The notes: a model not told the origin generated them from the letters alone. A DNA stretch of 39,179 nt from Chara braunii (GCA_003427395.1 BFEA01000357.1:682720-721898); one strand, 5' to 3'. Shown: positions 18,941-29,675, numbered from the stretch's first letter. Made by a program: numbers and translations.

Positions 18941-19164
18941 CGACAGCGCGCTTGTCTTGCTGCGTCTGCAACCTTTCATGCTGCATCGTCGTGCGCTTGC
19001 TGCTGTAGTTCAGCAAGGTGACGTTGCTCCTCCACTTCCCTTTCTCTCTTCTCTCGAGCGGTAAGTGTCGCATCTACTCTGCGCTTAATCTCGAGCATCA
19101 AGTCGGCCAGCCTGGCCTCGTGTCGTTGCGGTGTCGGTGCGAATACCCTTACAAGAGTATCCGC

Positions 19165-19580
19165 CCTAGTTTTGGCAAGCGATAGGAAGTAAGTTTGGTT
19201 TAAAGTTTAGGTATACCGCGCGAGGCGCGACTGTGTCTGTGGTTTACGATGATTGAATGATTGACTAGAGTAGAGAGTGCGTGAGCCCGCAGTCTTAAGG
19301 CGCGCGTGATCTCTTCTTTTGTTGATGCTTGAAAGGTCTGCGTAGTTGCTGACCATGCTTTATTTCTGATTAAATTAGGATTAAAAAGATGTTTTGTTTC
19401 TTGATTGGTGCATTTACCGGTGACTTGTGCGTACGTGCAGAGGACGACATCGACAACAATGTGACGTTGAAGGCGTTTTGGTAAATTTGCACGTCGCGCA
19501 GTATCTAATTACTTAGGAGTCAGTCAATATTAGACTTAGCCTTGGGCCTAGTACTATTAGTTAAGGTGTCGAACTTTCAT
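19165..19580. other. Non-coding stretch
   Basis: No gene or element recognised. Mixed composition with no strong repeats noticed. Confidence 0.4.
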
Positions 19581-19589
19581 CAGAGAGAT

Positions 19590-19976
19590 TCAGGGATTGA
19601 GATCGAGCGGCGACGGCACGGGATATCAGAACGACATGAACGGACCGGGGGGTGAGGGTCTGACGGGGCTATCCCCCTTGGTGTTGTTGTCGGCAGAGTC
19701 GAGCCCTAGGTATTTTAATATTTTTATTGTCATCTTTATTTATTTTATTATTTTGCTCCAGCGTTCCTTGACTTGGACACAACGTCGGATTCGGAGGCCG
19801 TCACGACAGACGAAGACCTTGAGCACACGCCTCCTTTGGCTGACCTACGGGTCCCTGGCGTAATTGGGAAGCTGGCGAAATATCTCTATCCTGACTGCTT
19901 TGAAACGTGGGCCGAGGAGTTCAACGTGCATACAAGCAGGGGTGGCTGGCCCATGAGGCGGAAGGAACTTGGGTAG
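19590..19976 (+). CDS. Putative two-exon 3' end of a gene
   Basis: The downstream exon 19762-19976 follows a T-rich tract ending GCTCCAG and reads FLDLDTTSDSEAV, TTDEDLEHTPP, then VPGVIGKLAKYLYPDCFETW and AEEFNVHTSRGGWPMRRK, ending in TAG at 19974. The acidic stretch followed by a mixed hydrophobic/aromatic segment looks like genuine protein. A possible upstream exon (open through GDGTGYQNDMNGPG) would end before GTGAGG at about 19650 in the required phase, giving an intron of about 112 bp. No family recognised. It could equally be a remnant of a mobile-element gene. Confidence 0.35.
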
Positions 19977-20640
19977 CAAGGGCTCATTGCGGGTGCCCGA
20001 CCCGTCGCCCATGGTCTGTTGGGGGTGGTCTAAGTGTGAGCGTGCCGTTGGGACGCGAAAGATGACAGGCCATGCACCGGGGTAGGCCGTGGACTGCAAG
20101 GGTCAGCCACACAGAGCCCTCCCCCACTTCAGTTTTTCAAAGTTCACATTTGAATATTTGCTACTAACATAAAGATTTGCACTCGGACTTATGTTGCGAG
20201 TTCCACAACGGACCAGTGCCCTTGGCTCCGCAGGCCGTGCGAGGGTTCACTCATTGGGAACCCGAAGGGGGGCGGCGCTGATCAAACAGAGCGGGCCAGA
20301 GGGATTCGCAGCGGTACTGTTGCAAATAGATATAGGTAGTCATGGCCAGGGGGGGGGTACACCTCCTGTCGGCCGTGGCCTGCGGAGAGAGGTTTGGAGA
20401 GAGCGTGCCTTCGGGACTCGAAAGATCGGGAACTAGCCGCAGACGCAGTGGGCATTGTAAGCCCGAGGTATCACAACATAGGCTGCTGCAGCACTGCCGT
20501 GTAGCTCACCCATCGGGACCTGGGTATAGGGGCGGAGGGCTTACTGAGCCATCCAGTAGTTGGTCTCCTTCTGAGTTTCACTTGGGAAAGCCAGGAGGCA
20601 GGGTCGGCCCAATAGACCTGAGATATTGTCGAAGGAGGCG
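19977..20640. other. Non-coding GC-rich stretch with short hairpins
   Basis: No convincing protein. Inverted repeats include CGGGT-GCCCG-ACCCG near 19990, GGGTTC/GAACCC near 20244-20263 and ACCCA/TGGGT near 20507-20525. An N-terminally open plus frame of 108 codons here has no recognisable motif. Confidence 0.4.
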
Positions 20641-20662
20641 GAGCAACCTCACCTCGACTCGC

Positions 20663-21560
20663 CGCTGAACAGAGAGCGCAGGGATGATATCAGAGTTGGC
20701 ACGAGCAGGGGAGGCGCTGAAACAGAAAGCGCAGCAATGATACCGAGGTTGGCAGAAGGAAGTGCGAAAGGATGAAAGTGGAGGAATGAACCCGGCGCAG
20801 ATTCTCGCCAGGTGCGTCCCAAAAATCGAGATTGTGAAAATTGAGTCGGGCGAGGTCGAGAAAGCATAACTCTCACGATCCTTAACGGAATCGAGAAAGA
20901 AAAGATGTCATCCCGGGGTTTTGGCCTCAGGCGAATCGAGTAGTTACGTTGGTTTTTGGAGTAGAGCAGTGGGAGATAAGCTAATAGAGAAGAGGCATGC
21001 GGGGATACGGCGGAGTGAAGGAAGAGGAAGTGGGATGAAAGGTACATAGTTTGCTCGATTCCTAGTGGAATCAAGCGAACCCAGATACTATCTAGGGGTT
21101 TTAAAGGATGGTGAATCTGATCATGAAGTTAGTTTGAGTAGTAGATTAGTAGAATCGGATTTAATAGGAGAGTTAGTTTGCAGGATATAGTGGAAGGAGA
21201 GACGATGGGGAGAGAAAAATCGAGATTTCACTCAATTATTGATGAAATCGAGTGAAAGGAGATTATAAGTTGAGGTTTTGGGAAGTGACGAATTCGATTA
21301 TGAAGTTAGATTGGACAGAAAGTTAGTAAAAAGGAGGTTAGTACGGAAAAATGGTGCGCCGGGATATGGAGAGAAGGGGCGAGGAAGAGAAGAGGGAAAA
21401 CAAAAATTGCTCGAGCCGTAATGGAATCGAGTGAGATAAAGTGTTGAACAGGGGTTTGTGGTAGCTGCGAGGTAGATTATGAGGTTAGTTTCTAGTGTTT
21501 GTTGGTAGATTTTAAGATTCGATAGATAGGAGTTGCACCTGTGGAGGAAAGACTGCGAAG
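20663..21560. repeat. Hairpin repeat family C, period about 179 bp
   Basis: Four tandem, diverged units are anchored on GGAATCGAG-like words at 20887, 21067, 21244 and 21423 (spacing 180, 177, 179). Each unit contains a hairpin around the anchor, for example GCTCGATTCC-TAGT-GGAATC near 21053 and TTTCACTC/GAGTGAAA near 21227-21257. A shared tail resembles GGGGTTTT, then GATTATGAAGTTAGTTTG. A separate 52-bp direct repeat of two copies (GCTGAACAGAGAGCGCAG and GCTGAAACAGAAAGCGCAG) starts at 20663 and 20715. Confidence 0.75.
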
Positions 21561-23010
21561 TTTCATGTATTTGCTCGTTTTTCGACGATAGGTTCGTTTA
21601 GTTTTTTTTTAATATGTTACTTTATTTTCCTTTTTTTTTTTGTTCGCCTATATCAACGCTTGGAAATAGTACACCTAAACTCAAGGTGCAAGATGTGTGG
21701 TCGGATTCTTACGAAAAAAAAAACGTTAAGGATAGAGGGAGAGTGACATAAGGGAACAAGGCAACAGGGAGTATGAACTTGACCTCCCTCTCGGGGAGGA
21801 GTCACTTTCATTTTGAGCATTATGGAGTAGAGGAGTAGAATCCGCATGCTGACCTGCTATCCGAAACGTGGCTCCGTGTGTTGACGAAGAATGGTATTTC
21901 TTTGGATCCTTGTGTGAGCGACAAAAGACAATATACATATTCACGATTCAGGAGGAGATTTGTCTTGACTTTGCCCAGTCTAATGGGCGAGGTACAAAAG
22001 GCAGGGCGAGGGCAGGGTACTAGCCCTATAGCCAGAGCACTGATCTGTCCAATAAGACAAAGTGATAAGAGGCCGACCACATGATAGAAGGCTGGCTTGC
22101 GGAGCGGTTTGCTGCAGCAAGAGGCAACTACAGAGTGAGAAACTAACCGGTCAATGGATGCACTGCCTCCACGGAAACTAACGGGAGAGGTAAGCTGCAA
22201 ATTTCGAAGATTGTATGCAAGTCAACATGCGCCCCATCCCCTTGGGTCAGAATAGCAAGGGGGGCAGCCGTAAGGCTGGCATGCTTACCTACACGGGAGG
22301 GACTGTTCGCCTTATTGGTTTGGAGCGGCAAAGAGGCAGAGTAATGAGGCTGTAGACAGGCCGGTGCGCAGGTTAACCTGCTGAGTGAAATAGCGAAAGT
22401 CCAACAAGAGGGTATTGCTATGAATCGAGAGACTATCCAGAAGTCAACAATAGGCTATTTGATTTTGACTGACCCAGCGGCTGCGATTTTTGGCCGCCAT
22501 TGAGGGGCCCTCAGGCGAATCAAGGGATCAAGGCCCTCTCTTGGGAGTTGAGTCAGTCTATGTTCTGTATCTCGAGAGTCTGAAACCCCTCCTTCCCTTC
22601 TTACTCTAAGTCTATTTCAGTTACAAGAGGAAGGCAACAGGTAGGATTGCAACCCGTAGGACTGCAGCAAGACTCTGTGGGGAGTTAACCCACTGATTCC
22701 GGGAACTGTGTCGGAACTGAGGAGGAGTTATGGAGGCAGGAAACTGAGAGGTAACCATTGCTTTCCTTCTATAAACCCAACTATAACCCATTATGTGTAT
22801 TCCTGACTATGTTTTGACTGAGTATACTAAGTGCATCCTTACTTTGACTTTCAGGTGGACATTCAGGACAAATAAGATTTAAGTAAAGGAATGTATGAGC
22901 AATATCTGTTTTAGGTTCATTGTTTGACTGAAAGCAAATTGTGGGATTGCATCTGGGGGAAGGATGGAGGAAGGTAGTATTGTTTGTCTGATTGGGTCCA
23001 TCAAAGGCTG
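21561..23010. other. Non-coding stretch with scattered hairpins
   Basis: T-rich at 21600-21645. Notable structures: CAGCC-GTAA-GGCTG at 22265-22278 (GNRA-type loop), the perfect 14-bp palindrome GCAGGTTAACCTGC at 22368-22381, and GTGGG/CCCAC near 22677-22693. The phrase CCTCAGGCGAATC(A/G)AG is shared by about 22508 and 20926. No gene was recognised. Confidence 0.45.
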
Positions 23011-23014
23011 GGTA

Positions 23015-23741
23015 AGTCTCCATAAGTTTGAGGAGACTCAATGCTATGTTTATTTTTGATTGCCTGGAGAACCAGACATGTTCTAAAAGTTTGGGTGGTT
23101 TGGTTACTCTGACTTGCAAGGGCTGACTGTGATTGATTTTTCAGGGACCAAGCATGCTCCATAAGTTTGGATGGCTTGGTCGCCTTGTTTACTTTGTTTT
23201 TTTTTTCAGTTTCTTTTGGTTCTGAACGAGAAGGTCAGAGCATGTTCCATAAGTTTTGGTGGCTCAGCCTTTTTCTGCTTTGGCTTTAAGAGAAAGAGTC
23301 AGGTTTACGACCAAACATGTTCCATAAGTTTGGGTAGTCTTAGTCCAATGCCATGTACATGCTAGAACCAAAATGTTATAACTTGACTATACCTTACTAT
23401 TATTTTATCTATGAACAGGCTAGTCAGACAGGGTTCTATAAGTTTGGGTGGTCTGACTATAGCTTATCATAAACTGAAGAGAGTATTAACTAAGAATAAA
23501 TTTATGATGCGAAGGGGCAGACTGAATCTCAAGTTAAAGATGATCGGTTCAGTTATATGCTACCTTAGAAGACTAAGTGTAGAATCTGCAGATAATTATA
23601 TAAAACTGGGATATTTAGACAGTTCAAGGCGACTAGGGTGGCCTAGTCATATGCCAAAAGAAGAGAAAAATTGTTGTGCCCTGTGTTTGTGTATACTCAA
23701 TGACTGGGTTAGACATGTTCCATAAGTTTGGGTGGTCTAAC
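23015..23741. repeat. Hairpin repeat family B (seven copies)
   Basis: Seven copies share the core ATGTTCCATAAGTTTGGGTG or close variants. Stems: AGTCTCC/GGAGACT (23015-23038), AACCAGAC/GTTTGGTT (23070-23105), GACCAAGC/GCTTGGTC (23146-23181), a weaker one near 23234-23280, a weaker one near 23309-23346, TAGTCAGAC/GTCTGACTA (23421-23459) and GTTAGAC/GTCTAAC (23708-23741). Five of seven have fully or nearly fully paired arms although arm sequences differ. A related GACTAGG-GTGG-CCTAGTC hairpin is at about 23631-23648. Confidence 0.8.
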
Positions 23742-24034
23742 TCTATGCCCTATGTAAGATGGGTATAAAAGGGTAAATCATTGAAAAACTATGAACTATT
23801 GTTTGATAAGATGACTTTGGGATGATGAGAGTACTTACATTTGTGGTTTGGCCTTGCATGTGACTGAGTGAGATTACTACTTAGTCTGAGATTCAGTTTG
23901 ATAGGTAGTTGCTTTGGTTGCTCGTCACGCGCTAGAGCGATAAAAGTTAATTTCAATTCCTGCATTTTCTGAGCTAACGTTTTTTTACTTAGGTCAATTC
24001 TTACATTTTATGGGATCATTTCTTACACTTGGCT

Positions 24035-24680
24035 TTGTATAAATCTTGGTGAGTTACGTTCTGTACGGGAAGCGTTGCCGAAATTTTTGCAAATCCAAGG
24101 AGTTAGTTAGATTTTGACTTTTCAAAATCTAGCTTGTCTGAATTTTATATACATGGCTTAGTAGAAATTCGGGAAGTCTCCTTTTCTAAAGGGAGTGCTG
24201 CCCAAATTTTTGTTAATTCAAGGAGTTAGACAAAATTGGACCTTGAGAAGTCAAAGTCACTTTAGATTCTGAAATCAGCTTTGTATAAATCTTGGATTAA
24301 CACTTTCCTAAAGGGAGTGCTGCCGAAATTTTTACAAATCTAAGGAGTTAGCTAAAATTTTGTCTTAGTTGAACTCAGGTCTAGTTTCTGAGTTCCTATC
24401 TGACTTAGTATAAATCTGGGAAGTCTACCTTTCTAAAGGAGATCCTGCCAAAATTCTTACTAATTCAGGGAATTAGACAAAATTTTGACTTTCCAAAATT
24501 AGAGTTTGGATTTTGTTTCCGTATTTAAGTTATTATAAATTCTGAAAATACATTTTTCCTACGAGAAGCGTTGCCGAAATTTTTTAAGTTTAGAGGAATT
24601 AAATTATATTTTGAACGGTGACAATTCTGGCAATCCAATCTGTATAGAGGAGATTCTGCCAAAGGTCTACCTTTTCATTA
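24035..24680. repeat. Tandem repeat family D, period about 124 bp
   Basis: Five units are anchored on GCCGAAATTTTT-like words at about 24081, 24204, 24326, 24451 and 24577, with a degenerate sixth near 24660. Shared parts are TATAAATCTTGG, CTTTCTAAAGGGAGTGCTGC, then AATCCAAGGAGTTAG and AAAATTTTGACTT. Small dyads such as CCTTT-TCT-AAAGG recur. AT-rich and non-coding. Confidence 0.85.
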
Positions 24681-25423
24681 GGCTTTGACTTAAGAGTAGA
24701 CTGGATTAGTTAAGTAAAATGATTATTGGTGAAATCGTGATATGGAGATTACTCTCGATTTGGACTCATAGATTTAGCTTGGAGATTGACCTATCTTGTG
24801 TTATAGGTCCTCTTGAACGTTTGATTCAAATTCAAAACTAGATTCAGCTTGATCCTACGAGGATCACCTTCTGTTATCACTGATAACAAGTCGGTTGCCG
24901 ATTCATCGATCTACGACTCAACTCCAATTCACTCTCAATACTCAACCTAAAGAGGCTTTAGCCCTGATGATTTTTATTGTTTTATAAAGGTTTTCACGTG
25001 GATTTTTCTTCAATGGTCATTTGACAAAGGTCTCGAGTGTTTAATTATGGAAGGTTGGACAAAGGTTGAGGCTTGCATGTCTAAAGCGAGGGGTATGAGT
25101 ATAGAGAATGACTGAAGTTGACTCCGTGTAGTGTGTGAACTTTTGGTTGACTCTTTGATGTGATTACAGGTATGTTCTGTGATTCAGGTTTTGGACTTGA
25201 CTGTCTGCGATCACACACATATATATGGCTCTGAGGAGCCCATTATGATTGTGAGAAATTATCGTCATATACTTATTCCCTCTTTACATATATATATGTA
25301 TATACGTATGTTGGGTGGCCTCGTGGCCCGAGGGGCCCTACGCTTAAGGGTCTAATTGGGATTGAGATTAGAAAAGGAAAGAAAACCCCTCTATTTGGTG
25401 TATGTTTCTTAAAGATTTCTTAG
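24681..25423. other. Non-coding stretch
   Basis: No gene recognised. A short ATATATAT run near 25216 and a TATATATATGTATATACG word near 25288. A T-rich tract ending TTCTTAG at 25423 could be a splice acceptor for the next feature. Confidence 0.4.
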
Positions 25424-26021
25424 TCGGACGTTGGTCCTGGGCCTGGACTCAAGGTCCTTGTCCAGGACATCCCTGGTCTTAGACTCTGCATGGAAGGGAT
25501 CACCCCCCATGCAGAGCCTATTTGCCCTGCCTGCCGGGACACTCAGCCTAAAGGCCCGAGGTGTCACGGAAGCCGCACAAATGTTCCTTCAGTCGTGCAA
25601 TATCGTGAAGGGGTAAGTCTTCACGATACTTCAAGTCCGATACTTGATTGTCATTAGCGGTACTCAGATCCACAAGGAACCGCTTGATTATGGGCACTAC
25701 ATAGTACGCCATCATCACGACAGCGTGGGTATTTATGCATTACTAGTCGATATGGGAAGGTTCCGAGTCCGCACAATTTTATACGCCTATCCGATTTCCG
25801 CATCGAAGAGTTATGAGATGGCTACTAAGGGACTAAGAGTGTTTTTGCGTTGTTTGTTCTGTGGCATGTATGTATATGTGTGTGTGTTTTTATTTTTATG
25901 TTCTTTAGAGTGGTGTACGCGTGGTGTGTTGGATGCGTCCTACTCGACCGACGACGAGTCGCGCTTGGGACCTCAGCCCCCCCAAGACGTCAGTTCGCGT
26001 CAGGGTCCGATAGAGGTGTAA
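25424..26021 (+). CDS. Putative gene fragment, two or more exons
   Basis: Exon 25424-25612 lies between TTTCTTAG and GTAAGT. The frame with LVLGLDSRSLSRTS and ARGVTEAAQMFLQSC is open throughout and phase-compatible with a next exon starting at 25658 after CATTAG, which reads IHKEPLDYGHYIVRHHHD, VGIYALLVDMGRFRVR and AYPISASKSYEMATKG. The implied intron is only 45 bp, short for plants, so either the model or the acceptor may be wrong; another frame of exon 1 (ICPACRDTQ, PRCHGS) is also open. Stop at 26019-26021 unless GTATGT at 25868 is a donor. No family recognised. Confidence 0.3.
25442..25628. repeat. Four consecutive hairpins
   Basis: CCTGGAC/GTCCAGG (25442-25466), CTCTGCATGG/CCATGCAGAG (25484-25516, 10 bp), a nested CCG.GACAC.GCCT structure with AGGC, GTGTC and CGG (25534-25569), and TATCGTGAAG/CTTCACGATA (25601-25628, 10 bp). 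The loop of the last is GGGTAAGT, which contains the putative splice donor. Confidence 0.8.
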
Positions 26022-26449
26022 AACCGCACGTACCTCCTATGCCACAACGTACGAGAAACGCCCTCGGTTGGTCCACCTCTGCGATTGCAACTGATTAACT
26101 TTCGTATTGTGGACTGGTAGCTCGGCGGGGATACGCCCACCGAAGGGAGGTGACAGCTCCTGTAAGGTGGAGGTAAGTCGTGCCTCGCGTAGGCCCTATC
26201 TTGTCTTAGGGGCTCGTGAGAAGTATGGTTGGCGCACTCGGCCGGAGCGGCTTGCAGAAAAACTTTATGTGTATTCGCGACGATGATTAATACCAACTCC
26301 AGCGTGGTGCGGCCGTAAGGGTCCCGCCCTGTTTTGTGCGGTGCCGGACCGATGCGCTCGATAGGTAACATCGTTGCTGGGGATAACGATTGTCTGCAGT
26401 TGTCCCTGGTGGAACGACATCCGCGTATGGGAATGTGACAACTAGGCAA
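26000..26449 (-). CDS. Uncharacterised 149-codon ORF
   Basis: One of the longer open frames in the non-retrotransposon part of the window. The text (SPATMLPIERIGP, LELVLIIVANTHKVFLQA) has no motif that I recognise and is rich in Arg, Pro and Ser, as is common for antisense or chance frames in GC-rich DNA. The plus strand here forms hairpins such as CGGCGGG-GATACG-CCCACCG near 26123. Low support. Confidence 0.15.
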   Translation of the reverse strand: MPSCHIPIRGCRSTRDNCRQSLSPATMLPIERIGPAPHKTGRDPYGRTTLELVLIIVANTHKVFLQAAPAECANHTSHEPLRQDRAYARHDLPPPYRSCHLPSVGVSPPSYQSTIRKLISCNRRGGPTEGVSRTLWHRRYVRFYTSIGP

Positions 26450-27817
26450 AATGAGAAGTTTCTTGGGACTGTACGGTTAATCGATTGATGATACTGGATA
26501 GAGAGCGAGTAAGGGTTGACAGTGCGAGTTGGATTTGTTTTGATGCAATAAGGGTGACTCGAGAGCGATAAAAGTGTTTTTGACTATGCGCTCACGTACT
26601 CTGACTAATGGGATGATAGTTGGGGATGACACCCCTTCTGACCGTGATAGTTGACGGGTTTGGACGAAGCTTTGCATATTGGTATAGCGAGGGTTGGATG
26701 AGGTGTATCAACTTGGTTAAGCATGATTATGGTGGGAGTTAGCCTCATCAGGTACCTATTAGGGCCAAGAGAGTTACTTGAGTGGTCATGAGAGTAAGGG
26801 GCCCTATTATGTTAAAAGTCATCAAGGGACTTTGAGGAAAGTTAGGCTAAAGACGTTGAAAGCTTTTATGAGCATGGATTAGGATCCTTGAGTCTGGGTT
26901 CTAAGTGGTTGTTCGACTTATATAGTCATGAAAGTGTGAGGTCTGCCCCGCGCGATGTATTTGGACTAGGCATATAAGGCGGCAGATAGATGCAGGGAAC
27001 ACTGTGCTATGACCTCAATAGAAGAGACTACGGGTTGTAGTAGGTATGCATAGTAACTTCTCTGCGAGGAAGATATCTGATCCTAGGGCCAATCGGAGTA
27101 GTAGTGAAGGGGCTAACACTTAGATTATTTTACTTACATTTGATGGGTCAATAAGTTGTAGTTGATGTTATACCTTCGTTTGAATTTTTCCAAGCTTAGA
27201 CCATCTAGTTGAATCTATGGGTCGGAGCTAAGGATTTGAGACTATTCTCTTATGAGGGCATCTCTTTTTGAGTTTATGTTGAACTCATCCATATACGTCA
27301 GATCTTATTTGAGTAAGCTTGCCAAATGTCTGATTATGTGAGGCTATGTGCTTGATGATTATACTCTTTTAATGATTATCCTTGCCAAGAATATTTACGT
27401 GGACCATGTATCTGAAGTATGTATTTGAACTTACTAGTCTGCAAGGATTTATATGAGCGTCATAAGTCCAGGTATGAACTTATGGTTGTTTATTAAGTTT
27501 ATGTGTTTGGATTGCTCCTCAAAGAAGGGTAGAGGCATTGCGCAGAATCCACGTCTGATGCGGATTCAGAGATGGAGTAACCACTTCCTTGAGATAAGTT
27601 TTTTCTAATAGAATGGTCAATGTGTAAGGTCTACCCTGAGGAAGGGTGCAATCCTATGTTATTATTCCGCCGAGAAATGACTTTGAAAAAATAACTTTGT
27701 CTTGTAAGTAGTAAGTGAGACCCATGTCGGAACTGTGTTCCTGGTCTATAGTGGGGTGTTGTTGTTGTATCGTCTGTGATAAAATGACTACATTACTACT
27801 GAATAGGAGGAAAGTAT
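26450..27817. other. Non-coding stretch with strong hairpins
   Basis: No gene recognised. Inverted repeats: GGGCC plus TTACT paired with AGTAA plus GGCCC (26762-26804), AAAGTC/GACTTT near 26816-26834, TGC.CCTC/GAGG.CA near 27509-27534 and GAATCC/GGATTC near 27546-27568. Confidence 0.45.
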
Positions 27818-28123
27818 TTGAGCCTTGTCAGGCCATGGCCTATGAGGGAAACAACTACTACAAGCCATAGAAAGGTAGGGGGTGAATCCCCAACTATTTT
27901 TATGTCAAGTGCATTCACCAGCACAAAACGGGACAATACATCCCGAAGTGTGTGGGGTGAGGTTGTTTACTTTGTCGGCAAGGGTCTGCAAGGAGCAAGT
28001 GCTGGAATCGGAGGGAGAAGCAGTGAGGCTTCATCCTTGAGCAAGGCTCAGGGATTTGAGATGCTATTCATTCTGAAAAGTATTACACTGCCCCTCGCCA
28101 CAGTATACTTCTGTCAGAGCTAG
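27818..28123 (+). CDS. Uncharacterised 101-codon ORF
   Basis: The frame opens without a clear preferred ATG (an internal one precedes RETTTTSHRK) and reads SVWGEVVYFVGKGLQGASAG, then LFILKSITLPLATVYFC. The last 20 residues are hydrophobic. It is not recognised as any family and lies alone between non-coding DNA and the MITE. It may be chance. Confidence 0.2.
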   Translation: MSLVRPWPMRETTTTSHRKVGGESPTIFMSSAFTSTKRDNTSRSVWGEVVYFVGKGLQGASAGIGGRSSEASSLSKAQGFEMLFILKSITLPLATVYFCQS

Positions 28124-28387
28124 GGAATAAAGTATGGTACTCTCACTAGTATTGTGTCTGAGAGTGCTAATTGTTGGCGATCGTATCTTTTATCACAATG
28201 TGTCTATTATATGATATGTTTGATGGTATAAGCATATCATTATGAGATATTTGTATATGCTTTGGGTAACTGACTAACTTGAGTATAAGGCATTTGATAT
28301 TTATAAGTATTTCTGATGCCAACCACTAAGGTAATATGTCGTTTCCGTGAGTTATTATGATTACAAATTTTCGACATCTATGAATAT

Positions 28388-28753
28388 ACTATTACCTGTG
28401 TAGCATCGTGTTCGGGTTCGGTGACCGAACCCGAACGTTCGGGACCGAACGTGAACGAGCGCCGAAACTCTCCGAACGCGAACATAAAAATATTTATAAA
28501 AAAAAAAAGTTTATCCAAAAAATCTGAAAAAAAAATATATGTGATGTAAAATAATAATACAAACAACTTTTGCCTTGGAGGTATGGTCAAATTCGTAACC
28601 AAACTCGAGTACAAAATCAAAAACCTTTTTTTTTTTTTTTTTTTTGAATATGTTCGGCCGAACACGTTTGGGTGGCGTTCGGCCGAACACCCGAACATGT
28701 TCGGACGTTCGGAAAAGCTCGGAACATGTTCGGTGTGCTACACAGACTATTAC
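28388..28753. mobile_element. Non-autonomous hAT-like MITE (350 bp) with 8-bp target duplication
   Basis: The element spans 28396-28745. Its ends are CTGTGTAGCA and the exact inverse TGCTACACAG. It is flanked by identical 8-bp ACTATTAC at 28388-28395 and 28746-28753. Both arms are crowded with the hexamer GTTCGG/CCGAAC in both orientations (about 7 on the left, 8 on the right by eye), and the centre is AT-rich with A and T runs. An 8-bp duplication and clustered subterminal short motifs are hAT traits. No transposase ORF is present, so it would move only in trans. Confidence 0.85.
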
Positions 28754-29600
28754 CATGATATATTATGATTATTATTTTCTCTAAGCTGGGTGATCATAAA
28801 CGCTGGAAAGGATGCATTTTAGTGAAATATGATTTGAGGCTAAGGCCTTAGAGATAGAGATTGTAGAACGCGATTGTCAGCATAATAACGGAAGGCGTAT
28901 ACTGGACGTTTTTCTGTGATGGGCAGAACCCAGACCAGAGCGAAGGCAACGCAGGATTGCTTATGCTAAGGAACACTCAGTATGACTTTGCCCATAAAAA
29001 GGGAAGATGGGCTAGAGATATCATTATTGAGGCGAGTCAAGGAAGGAGAATATCTCTTCCTAGTGAGGCGCATTGATAAACAAGGGTATCTTCGTTTGGA
29101 TCGAGTCCGGTTTTGATGATAATCAAGGTTGTGCGATCGTGAGGGTAGCCCTATACGCCCCACCATCATTCGGGGTCTTGCATAGGATTGAATTGACACA
29201 TGGGCATGGAAGTCTGCTCTCAAGGCCTTTTGAGGGTAGCTGAGGGAGCTGCAGCAAAATGGGCGAGAGGTACGGTTCATGAAGGAGAGGCACATGTGGA
29301 GACTCGTATAGAAGTCAAGCGAGATGAAGAGTTTGTACTTCCCTCAACATTGTTGCGTGTCGTCCTGACGAGTTTCCTTGTAGAAAAGTGTTTTGGGGGA
29401 CAGATAAGAGTAGAAGCCGCAACAGAAGCCGCTTTGAAAAAACACGGGAGTGGGGATATGCACGGTACACATGCGAGCTGATATATGGCATGTACCTTGA
29501 CCAAAGGTTTATACCTCATAATCAAGGGAACAGGAATATGATTAATCCTACGATCCAGATGAAAGGGTTGTTGTGACGCACGTGCAGAGGGCACTTGCGG
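28754..29600. other. No recognised gene
   Basis: Short open plus-strand pieces look protein-like (LEISLLRRVKEGEYLFLVRR and IDKQGYLRLDRVRF at about 29013-29116; LRVVLTSFLVEKCF further on) but are broken by stops and match no family that I know. They could be a decayed mobile-element gene. Confidence 0.3.
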
Positions 29601-29604
29601 AGAT

Positions 29605-29607
<3 letters not shown>

Positions 29608-29675
<68 letters not shown>
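29608..29675. repeat. (GA)34 microsatellite
   Basis: A GA dinucleotide run of 68 bases, ending in AGAGAAGAGAGG. Confidence 0.97.

Noticed and set aside
20649-21074. 141-codon minus-strand ORF
   Set aside because: It lies on the 52-bp and 179-bp repeats, has repeat-driven text and no recognisable motif.
23015-24680. CRISPR-like repeat-spacer pattern
   Set aside because: Repeats are imperfect, spacing is irregular and the flanking DNA is eukaryotic retrotransposon sequence; no cas genes.
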